Positions 14,494 to 26,400 of a DNA stretch of 64,000 bases are shown piece by piece. Numbering within the stretch: position 1 is the first letter of the stretch; each line of letters starts with the position of its first letter. The position numbers and the translations under genes are program-made. The notes under the pieces were generated by a model that was not told the DNA's origin, did not search any database, and saw only the letters and a program-made list of their open reading frames with translations. The DNA is from Mya arenaria (Eukaryota; Mollusca; Bivalvia; Myida; Myidae), in NCBI RefSeq assembly GCF_026914265.1, contig NC_069124.1:8644213-8708212 (forward strand), read 5' to 3'.

Positions 14494-17400
14494 CTTAAGT
14501 AGGTTTTAGACAAATAGAATTATTAGATTATATGTATCCTCAATTATCGAGAGTAAAAGACAAAGTGTCCATGTTGTAACAGACGACGGTCTTCAACAAG
14601 GGAGGTAATTGTATGATGACAAAAGAAAAGGAGTTCCATACGGGTACTTGTTTTATCTTTGCACGTGGGCAAGATAAGAATTTCTAGCATGGCCAAATTG
14701 GAGGTGGAAGAAATTCCTAGAAAATCTCAAGCTTATGGTGGCAAAAAGGTGACATATGTGATTTCGCGGCCACGACAAACTAACCCGATTCCACGACTAA
14801 ATATGTCGTGATCTAGACTAACTTTCTCCTCGACAGGACTTAGTTATCTCGCGGCCAGGACTTAGTTATCTCGTGGTCACAACTTAGTTATCTCGTGGCA
14901 ACGACTGAGTTATATCGTGGCCACGACCAAGTTTTCACGTGGCCACGAATTACTTACTGCTTCCCACGACAAAGTTATTTGTAGGCAACGACTTAATTAA
15001 TTACATCGTGGCCACGACTTAGTTATCTCTCCTTCCCACGGCAAATTTTAATGAAGATATGGTATCATGACAAGTATACTAATGTCGTTTAGTACGTTAA
15101 ATTTCAATATAAGTCGAGCAAAATTTCGAATAAATGAGTTTTCAACATTTTATCAAAAGGCGTGTTGTCATAATTATTTTTCAGCCAATGCCCTACTGAA
15201 TTATCAAAACACAAGATAATTAAGTGATTTTTTAACTTAAAGTAGTGAATCGTTGTTCTTTGCTATAAGTATTTTTAATCGCCTGACAAGTCCTGCTGTA
15301 TTCGAGCGTCATGCATCTTATTAATACAAGGTTTGTATTATCATGTGTTAAGTTGCAACTATTCAATGAAAAAGTCTGCATCATGTAATCAAGCAAAAGC
15401 TCTTTTGTGGAAGTATTGATTTGATAATCACATTACCAAATAGCATACATCAAAAGTTCTTACATTATTATAACTAGCTTTAAAGGTTAAACATATAATT
15501 TAAAAATATAATAAAACAATTGATTGAGCTTAACTTTATCTTTTTATAAGGGAATCAAGACTTTTCAAAACTGGGATCTGAGGTGGTTGGTTTGAATAAC
15601 GCTTATGCCTTTTTATCTACATTTTCTTTGTTTTCTTTAGCTTAAAATATAGTTCACAATGTTTCAATTGAAGAGCATAAGTAAGCAATAATCACTACAA
15701 GCTCTTGTTTCGTTAATGCAGACAGACAGTGGTAATCATTCCTCAAAATACCGGGATGGAGAGGTCGGACGCATATCCGCCGTTACTGTACAGCTGGACG
15801 TCAATGGCCTCCAGCGTCCCGTCATTAGACACACCAACCTGGTCAACATTTTTTTTTCATAAAACCAATCTCCAATTTTTGATCAAAAGTTTAAGTAATC
15901 TTACTTGTTATAAAGTTCTGAACGTGACTTTTATTATTTGTAAAATGTGTATACTTTTTTTACTTCTTGAAATTTTGTTCATCAAATCTTTTTTGAAATA
16001 CATTGATTCAATTCTACACAAATTCCTTTTTCAATCACTTCACATATCGTTTTCTCTAAAACACTTGTGATCTGTTAAAACATTTTTATTCATGAAATTT
16101 TACCAAGAAATATGTTAACTTATGTAGGCTGTTTATGCCATTAACAATCCAAATATTCGATACCTTATATACCCCTAGGAATGGATGCCTTTTCCCGTTG
16201 ACCTTCATGTCAACGTCCCTCGGCAGCACGCAGCGGGCCACTCGTCCTGTCCTGAATTTGAATGCGGTTATCAAAGATAAAGAACTCACTAAGTAGATAA
16301 AACAGGAGAAGTGTAGAGTAACTGATGTTTTTCATTCACTCCTCGGCCATTTGTATCGAAAACAACCTCGGATGTATTTGAACGGTTGACAATGTCAGAA
16401 ATCGGGTCTTTTTAAGACAGCTGCAAAAAATGGCGGAGAAGCTCCTGTTTATTATACGCACTTTTTTGCTGCAAGGGCGGCAATGACTGAAATTCCAGGT
16501 GAAAAAACCTCCTTCCCGCCAAATCCGCCACCTGAAAGTAAATCAATTTTAAATTCATTTTCTCGTTTGTTTTCTGCGACCTTTCACCATTTCTTCTCTA
16601 TCACTGCTGGTGAGCTTACTATTCCTACCGATCATATGTATTCATTTTTGTGTGACCTTGACAGTGACCTTGGTCTCTTGGGATAATATGTGGGTTAACA
16701 TCGCATTTGCGTGACAATGATGCTACTTGTTTTTTTAACTCCTACATTGAGGTCAGTACCCAAGAGGTCGGACAATTCGTTATATGTCATTGTATTAAGT
16801 GCTTTACTGTAGGTCGTCTACTTACCTATACATTTAGCTTTGACGGTAACGGTGATGTATAAATAGCAGGTGACCATGTGTCAAGGTATAGAAAATAGGT
16901 TCTCTACTCACCATTACGTTGAGACTCGACGGTGACCTTTTATACCGTATGGACAGCAGGTCTCCTTAACAATACGTTTGGCCTTGACTGTGACCTTTTG
17001 TTCATCTGTGTAATGCAGGTCGTCTACTTACCAACAAATTTATCCGTAACTGTGACCTTGTGTCTTGGCGTGTTCAGCCGGTTGTCGACTCACACATACA
17101 TTAAGCCATAGCTGTGACCTATTGTTCAGCTGTGCACATCAGGTTGTCGACTCACCAATACGTTTGGCCTTGACTGTGACCTTTTGTCCATCTGTGTAAT
17201 GCAGGTCGTCCACTTACAAACAAAATTATCCGTAACTGTGACATTGTGTCTCGATGTGTTCAGCCGGTTGTCGACTCACACATACATTAAGCCATAGCTG
17301 TGACCTATTGTTCAGCTGTGCACAGCAGGTTATCGAATCACCAGTACGTTTAGCCTTTCCTGCGACTTTTTTTCCAGCAGAGTTCAGGTTGTCGACTCCC

Positions 17401-20400
17401 AAGTACGTTTAGACTTGACGGTGACCTTGTGTATAGGTATGGACAGCAGGTAGACGACTCACCAATACGTTTAGCCTTTCCTGTGACCTTTTATCCAGCA
17501 GAGTACTGCAGGTTGTCGATTCCCCAGTACGGTTTGCCTTGACGGTGACCTTGAGTCAATCATATGTATTGAAAGCAGGACGTCTACTCACCAATCCGTT
17601 TAGACTTTACGGTGACCTTGTGTCTAGGTATGGACAGCAGGGTGTCGATTCCCCAGTACGGTTTGCCTTGACGGTCACCTTGAGTCAATCATATGTATTG
17701 AAAGCAGGACGTCTACTCACCAATCCGTTTAGACTTTACGGTGACCTTGTGTCTAGGTATGGACAGCAGGTCAGCGATGGCCTCCTGATGGTGTCGAAGG
17801 CTCTGACCGGTTGCAGTTACCTCTACCTCTCCGCCCTCCTGGACTCGAGCCACAGCCACATGTGTCTCCAAGTACATATGGTCCTAAAATGTGAAGGTTA
17901 AATTCGTGATTTACTAAAATACTTTAGAATTTTTCTATGGAATCAATAAGTTTTTTTTAAGAGTAAATGTTTTTTTCATTTTGGCCAAATAAATAAACTC
18001 GATCTCGATTAAATGGTTCAACACTTTTAACCTGTCCAATTTCCTATTTTTTGTTTTCCAGCTTAATATCAGCATGCCCAATTATCTAACAATTATTTGC
18101 CGATAATATCGATCTCGCTACATAACATGTCCGATAGGTGATTTGATATATCGACACTGTCCCTGAAACATGGCTGATTAGTTGATGCCTTGCTTGATTG
18201 ACCATTACATGTGGGATCGATGTCATGCAATATCGAGCCAATCCCCTTGACATGGCTATATTGACCTCGCTAAATTACCACTCTGATCGATGTACTGAAA
18301 CCTATATGAATGGTGCATTGCTGTCGGAACCGTGTTAAAAAATTGGCTGATTGATGGCTTCCTATATCGATCTCGCGCAATAACCTGTCAGATGGGTTTA
18401 TGCTGTAAGGATGCCGTCCCCGAAATACCTTTACATATAAACACGCCAAGATTAATGCCTTTGTCCCTTCGTTCGCCCCCTTATATAAAACCCTATATAC
18501 TATTGAACTGATACTATATAAACCCCTACGACCCCCCGACCCCCACTGGTGCCTTGCTGTAAATTGATCGACGCCATTTCCTACCTGAAGCCCCGTGGCG
18601 TACTCTCCCTGAAACACAATGTCACTTTTGGCAAGGGCTGCGACAACGTCACCTTCTACCATCTCCATCGGCTGCCCAATATAGCTCTCTTTCTTTATGG
18701 CGTCCTTAAAATACAATAAGTGTTGGTTAAGGCTCGTTGAGTATCAATAAATGTTTGCCTGTCACATATTTGCATTTGTGCTACTAAGACATTGTGCTGC
18801 TAACTCTAACGTCATTTCTTACCACGTCCTACCCCAAAACACCTTGTTGTTTACTTATCACTGTAACCCATAACTCTATCCTTACCGTACCCTTACCACT
18901 AACTCATTTCACATCCACAACATAACACACAGTTAGTTCCCCTTCACACCCAAAACATCTTCCCTTCTACACAGTTATTCCCTTAAATTTGTTTTCGCCT
19001 ACTGTCGTCCAATTACTTTACCTGTACAGTGATGATTGGTTCCAGGTCTTCATAGAGCACTGTGACCTTGGCGGCCGCTCTGACCGCCATCTCCCGGCTT
19101 TCGGCAACCACGGCTCCCAACGGTTGGCCCCAAAACTGAACCTTTAGATAAACAATCATCAGAACACATGGACGATATGCCAGTTGGTTATATTTTTATG
19201 CGTTTAAAATGCAAAATTAAGATAATAAACCAAAAGATAATACCGGAAATGACCGGAAAGGTATTGATTCCGAGTTTTTGATAGATATAATAGATAGATA
19301 TAATATGTTAGGCTGAGAATACCGAATTTCATATCATGAAGAAAAAATGAACATTTTAAAAGACATAATAAAAATACGTCTTAAACATTTAGATATATTA
19401 GTCTTCGCAGTAACGAAGCTATTTGATAAACACCCACGTTTTTTACATAAGAATATGTATAAAATACCATGTATTTTCATCAGAGTTCTTATTTGTTTCA
19501 AATGTTACATGTAAATTGACATATTAGGTAAGGTTGATATCAACGTAATAACGCGATCAATTTTAGAGTTCACTAAATGTCTAGCCATGATGTTACGCGC
19601 GCACACAAACGCATTGGATGTACTTTAGTTGATGTCTCAATCACATTTATTATTTTTCGATTGAATCAAAGCACACCATTTGCATTTAATCCACAGCACC
19701 CAATGTGTACCTATTTTGTAACCCTCAATGAGTTCAACGTTGCATAAGTTGAGTTGAATTTTAAACGAACTCTGAACTAAGCAAATACATGTCACAGTCT
19801 TCAATTTTGAAAAACATAATTTGTTTGAATGTGTCTCTTAGTCCCAAATAGGATGTACCGCAATTAATACAATTGTTTTAATTTACAGAAAAAGATAAAT
19901 AAATATCGAAAACAAAGTCCTTATGAAGGATACCGTTTTTAATTTGAAAGAAAGGTGCAGAAAATAAGTCTACCTTTTGAAAAATAGTTGATCACTGTAA
20001 ATCTTTTAGGATCCACCAGTCATTATATATTAGTGCGTTTTCAGCTATTTAATTCACGGTTACAATCTTGTTGTCGATTATTAATAATTTTGATAAATGT
20101 TTTATTTAGTAAGTAGTTAAAGCTTTATCATTCAAAATATTTGTTTGTTGTGCACGTGTATGTATTGATTTTAAATACGGGTGTCACTCTAATAATATCT
20201 ACAAAATTCAACCACTTATATAATAATGATTTAAAGTGAACCACCTCCAATGAAAATATATATAAGGGTACTATTGCAAAATGCGCATTATATTCGTGTA
20301 TAGCTTTGCATTTAAGAAATATGACCATTTCAATAAGCTTATGATAAACGATGTACAGTTTACCCTCCAATTAGGTGCTACGCGTGGCGTTAAGCTGGGC

Positions 20401-23400
20401 TCCCACTGCCGATCAGATCAACTCGATCAAGCCCGATCAAGCGATCGGGTACTTGTCTGGGTAGGTCGGCATGATTGATCGGGAGTGGTCGGGGAGGTCT
20501 ACCTTGGTCGGCATCGCTCGGGCTTTCTACCCGAATTTTTTTGACATGTCAAAAAAATTCGTGTAGCGATCGTGTAGCCAAGCGGTCGAGAAGAGCTCGG
20601 GAAGCGATCGTGTATTGATCGAGTTGAAGATCGAGTTAATCGAGAAACAATCGTGTAGCGATCTTGTTTGGTCGGATTGACATCTTTTACCCGATCTGTA
20701 ACCGATCTTCTCGACTTCTACTCGAGTAATATACGATCGCATCCCGATTAAGTAGATCTCTGTTCGATCTCTTGTCCAGATTATCAAGACTGCTACCCGA
20801 CTACTCCACGACCACACACGACCGCACACGATCAAACCCCGATCACTGTTCGACCATACACGAGCTCACGTGACTAAAGCAAGAAAAGCGTGCTGACCAG
20901 TGTCTCATAAGTTGTTTGGACGCTGAAGATATAACATCTTTAGCAAACCAATATCTGTTAAAACATCTTCAGCCAAGCCATTTCTACTACAAACTAAAGA
21001 TGCCGAGAAAAGGCAAAAGGCCGATAGGCAGTACAATTGCGAGTAAATGTGCAGTTGCTGCGCCTCAGCCTGAAATCGTGGAACCCACCCAGGAAGAGAG
21101 TAATGAGTCGCCTATACCCCCTACTGACTCTTCTGCCGAGCAAACCAGAAAAGAGCAAGTAGAAGAACGTCCGACTTCTCCTGAGATAGAGGTACTAAGC
21201 TTTTGATTTTGCTTTCCCTTCGAATACGAACAAACAACTGTCATTAGACTTATATTTTGTGTGTCAAGTGTTTATAAGGATATAATGCATAATTTGTTTA
21301 TTTTATCATAACACACTGCTATGTTTGTCATGTATTTTTACAATTAGTACTCTACATGTATATGTTTTTTTCGGCAATATTTTAGGCGCAAAATAACAAA
21401 CATAATTGGAAGTTTCCTTGTTATTCATAAGTATACTTTTAATGTTTACAGACTGATATCAGGCCCCGGAAGACACTACATCGTACACTCACGCAAGATG
21501 AAGAAGATGACCTTGTAGCGTGGTTAAGAGAGAACTCGTTCCTCTTCGACAAATCATCCGCAGGATTCAAGTATAAGGAGAAGAAGAACAGTACATGGGC
21601 CGCGAAAGAGGCAGAGTTGGGCCTCAAACCTGGAGACCTGTCGTCAATCTGGTACACGAATATGAGAACACAGTATTCGAAACTAATTAAGCTTACCAAC
21701 AAATCTGGATCTGGTGCTGGAGAGCGCACAGCAAGGCAACAGTGGATTTTGGACAACTTTGAATTCCTGCGCCCTTATCTGGTACAGCTGCGAACTCAGA
21801 GGGGATCCAAAGTAAGTACATGTAGTAATAAAAATCCTGTATAAATCATGTGTATACACTTAAAAGAAATATACGTAATCAAGCATTAAATTATTTCTAA
21901 ATTTTAATGGTATAAAAGGGAGTTCAGTTTTTTTGCCTAAGTTTGACTCGGATTTAACGACAGCTAAGGCCATATCTCTATTATACAAGGCCATATGTGG
22001 ACCTATGTTTTAAGTCTTGTGCAAGAGAAATACCATACAACATTTCTGAAAAGTTCATTTCAGAGCCGGGATTCAAACTCAAGCCAACACATGACACAGG
22101 ATTCGCAGTCCAAGGCGTTAACCTCTCTGCCATCGGGGCACCTTCTTAAAAGTCTGTATTTATTCTGTGTACTTTCTATATTTGCAGTTTGCGGAGAAGA
22201 GAAAGGAACTTGTCTTGGAGGAGACAGAGGATGATGTCGCCGCCTCCGATTCGTCAGCACCCTCTACATCAGCAGTATCTGGTTGCCGTCCCAAAGCAGC
22301 GCGTGTACTGTCCTCATTGACGTCCGAGTTGGAGTCCGTGCGTGGTGCCATCACAGTTGCGCAAGATCCAGCAGCACACACTGGCCAGTTTTTGGTGTAT
22401 TTGATGCGCCAAATGGACCAGCAGAGAATGAATGTGTTTGTCACACGTGCAACAAGGCTGGCTCTGGACCTTGCGGAGGAAAGCCAAGAGGAGAAGAGAC
22501 GACTAGCCACCCAAGAGGCAGCAGGGCATGTAGGTCAACAGATAGCAGATCCAGTTTTTGCCATGCCTGTCCCTCCCGCTCCTACATCATCTATATACAG
22601 AAGACAGGCTCCCATATCAGCGGCGTTCGGCTCAGCATGGCAGCAGAATCAGTTTCAGCAACAGGATCACATGCAGCAGGATTTTCAGCTAGCTACCAAT
22701 ATAGCTGCATCTGCACCACCAGCCCATCTTACACCACTGCTGAAAAGTTTTACTCACCTGCAACCACCAAATGTGCAGGCAATCTTGCAACAGCCTACAT
22801 GTGCTTACAGGTCCATTACACCCGCCATAGAAACCCCAACCACGACTGCATCTATCATCCGCCAGGCTATGGATATGGTCTCGACACCAAATAGTTCCCC
22901 CATCCTAACCCAGGAGATGCATGACGCACCCAAGGACTGAACAAAGTAACTGGAAAATGGTTGAACCAGCCAAGTGATTTGATGATGTGATTTTACTCAA
23001 GTTTATGTGCATTGTGAATTTAGTTTTTCGACGTTTTGGTTTTTACTTTGAATAAAGGTTAAATAGCCTCATTCTTGATAAATATTACTGTTGACTGTTG
23101 AGTCTTCTTAAGTAAATCAATGTAAACTGTTCGTAAAATTTGTTTGGATAGCAATTTATCTTACTTAGAAACTTAATTAGCTTACTTTTGGCATAAGGCA
23201 AAATAACCCTGTTATTATGTAGGTTTCTGTCAGTATTAAAAGTTGAACTTAAATGTGTATTGTTATAACAAAACAAGGCTGGTCATGCTGGTAGCAATTA
23301 CTTAAGAATACATGTATTCTAAAATTTAATATTTTTCTTCAGCCCCTAAACAATTAATCAATCAATTAAAAGTGAGCGTTGTGTTCTGGTAGTTAAAACG

Positions 23401-26400
23401 TTCGACCTTATGAAGAGATGTCTGCTACCGCAACTTGTCCTATACGTGTAGGTTATAGTTCATATAATGGAAAAATAACCAAATTTAATACAAGCGAGCG
23501 AAGCGAAGCGCCGTATTAAGTTTGTTTATTTTTCCATTATATGAACTATGACCGACTTATAGTTAACCCCGCCCACTATCATTCCTGTGCCTTCAATTAA
23601 AGTCATGTGATCGGGGGAAAATCACGCCATCCGTATACAGCGCGCCAATTGGTTGAACGGTAACTTGGATAAGTCGTTATCGATTCAAAATGACGTAACT
23701 ACCGCTTGATAAAGCAGAAGTGACGTCATTTTGAATCGACACTTCTGTCGTTCCAGACAGTAGGCTGGGCTTGCTATTTGGCGCGCGCCATGTCTGCTGA
23801 CCTAGTTATAATACGAACTTATTTGTGCAGAAGTGTTCTTATATGGAACATATTCGAGCAGAAATTTGAAAAATCTCTGGACGGTGATTGGCTCAGAAAC
23901 TAGGGTGAACTATAAATGAAAGTTGTAAATTACTGGTATGTGGCTATTTCTTGTTGCCGACTTAGGTCATGTTCTAAGTTAACTCACCACCGTGATATGA
24001 TTGAAATACTTCGAAAAAGGGCATAAAATCAAGAAACAAACAATCAACTCTATTGTATATACATGTATACTTGAAGCTTATTTCCTCCATTAACAAACAT
24101 ATCATGGAAACTATCATATCCAAATAGAAGATGACTTACTATAATATACTTAAACATATCGGAAATCACTTTAATAACTACATAACTTGTGCATACTCGC
24201 ATCATATAGGTTATACACTTCATCAAAATATCTTTCCAAAGTAACTAACACACTAAATCATATTCTGTTGCCACTCAACTGAACCAGCTCGGGAGTTGAA
24301 GTAGTGTTTAATGTAGTTCCTCTGACTGACCCCAGCGGATGTCACCACATTTCTTCCATGGGTCCGATCACCATCAGCCAACTGTCTTCCTTGGCGCCAT
24401 TCACCAGGTACTAATTGGTTATGCTCGTCCTCTTGGTCGACGGCCAGTCTTGCAATGGCAGGGTACCGTATGCTGATAAGGTTATGCAGTGTGACACATG
24501 CAAGAATAATCAAGTCAACGGTTTCGGGCATCTGGTTCAAGCAGCCAAGTAGGCACTGAAACCGCATAGCGAGAAGACCGAAGGCGTTTTCTACCACTCG
24601 TCTAGCCCTGGACAACCTAAAATGAAAGGATGGTGATGGTTTATAAGAACAAATTTCTGATTAAATGCATAGCTATTTTGCCAATAGTAATTCAAAAGAT
24701 TGTCTAACCTGTAATTGAATATGCGCTCCTCGTTGGTCAAGTTGCGTCTGGAGTATGGCTTCATCATCCAAGTTCTCAACGGGAAGGCGTCATCTCCAAT
24801 GAGGAAGTATGGGGTGTTCATGTCATCGCCAGGCAGTGGATCAGGGTCAGGCAAACCAAGGTTGTTTTCTTCTAGCATGGTTCTGAGTTCAGTGTTATTG
24901 AATAGCTGGGCATCGGATGCACTGCCATTAGCACCAACGCTTACCCAGATGAATTTGTAGTTTGCGTCTACGAGTGCGAGTAGTATTATGGAAAAGAAGC
25001 CTTTATAGTTATAGAACAGAGATCCAGAGTTCTTCGGGTTCTTTATCCTCACGTGCTTACCATCAAGAGCCCCGCAGACATGAGGAAAATTCCACTTGGT
25101 TCGGAAGTCATCTGCAATCTGCTGCCATTGTTCAGCAGTGACGACGTCTGGCAAAACCTCTTCAGAGTACTCCTGTATTATAGCATCCAAAACTTCAGGG
25201 ACGAATTTACTTATTGTGTTACTTCCCACTCGGAATGAGTACATCAAGTCTGAATACGAGGCTCCAGTTGCGAGATGACGAAGAGTGACCGCCAACTTCA
25301 ATCCAGGCTCCAGGGCTTCCCTGAAATAGAGATTGAACAATGATAAGTAATAACTAGCCTGCTATTATACAACGTATTAAAATTTCTTAAATATTAGTGA
25401 CAATTGCACAGAGCTGTTGATGTCAATTGGTTGGAAAAGTAACTAGATGACTAATTATTTCAGAAATACGTGAAAATGATGGGGATCAAACCCATGATTT
25501 ACCTGAAGTTGGTGTTCTTTTTCTGAATTCTGGGTGATATGCGATCAACAAGCTCCCCAAACATATCAGCGTCTACCCTTAGGAAATTTTTGTATCCTTT
25601 TGGGTCTTCCCTGTTTAGCTCCTGTAGCAGTTGCTCATAATGCCCATACAGGGGTCGTCGTGCAAGCCACTGCTTCATCCATATTTTCCTGCGCATTTGT
25701 CGCCTACGTCTATGCCTACGACCCTCAGCCTCTTCCTCTTGTTCCAACTCTAGCACTGCAATGGCCCTGTCTCTCTGGAGCTCTAACCATCTGGCCCACA
25801 TCTGCAACTGCTCAATCTCCATAAATATGTATACTATGCTGGACACAACATATACCATGAAGTTTCAGGATGAAGTGATAATGATCAACACTGTTTGAAG
25901 TTTTTATTCTAAAAGTTTTGGTACACGACTGTTCACGACCTTCTACGACTCGAGTACGACTATGACGATCGGGTCGGGGAAAGATCTGACACCGATCGAG
26001 CAGAGATCCAGTAGGTCGAGTTGAGATCGTGTAGGGATCGTGTAAAGGTCGGGATGATCGAGCGGAAATCGGAAAGGTGGTCGGGTTGACGTCGTGAAGG
26101 AGTCGTGAATAATCGTGTGGAAATCGTGTGTGATCGACAAGAGGTCGAGAAGAAGTCGTGTATTCGCCTTTAGTCGAGCATGGTCGGGCCTGATCGGGGA
26201 ATTTGGGTGATCGGGATGATCGAGTTGATCTGATCGGCAGTGGGAACCCACCTTAAACGCGCATGTTTGCCAACAAATGAAGCCATGCATGTCTTAATCG
26301 CTGATGCCAATGGCGGCTTAATCAATAACAATGATGACCCCAAGGCCTGTGTGTATACCACGTGATCAATTGCGTCATAAATGCTACGTCAGAAAGCAAT

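Larger units (their letters stand above)
20394..26252. mobile_element. Complete PIF/Harbinger DNA transposon, 5.86 kb
   Basis: Terminal inverted repeats of about 35 bp: the left end starts GCTGGGCTCCCACTGCCGAT and the right end, reverse complemented, GGTGGGTTCCCACTGCCGAT, continuing CAGATCAACTCGATCA in both. TTAA stands directly outside both ends (20390-20393 and 26253-26256), consistent with a TWA/TTAA-type target duplication. It encodes the two proteins expected of an autonomous Harbinger, arranged tail to tail. The regions next to both ends are unusually rich in CGATC/GATCG. Inserted in intron 17 of the XDH-like gene. Open frames look intact, so it may be recent or active. Confidence 0.93.

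Noticed and set aside
17539..17901. 120-codon plus frame with an internal 43-residue repeat
   Set aside because: Antisense of exon 20 and its 129-bp duplication; not a gene on the plus strand.
22283..22894. 203-codon plus frame overlapping MADF exon 3
   Set aside because: Shadow frame; the MADF frame has matching splice sites, phase and domain.
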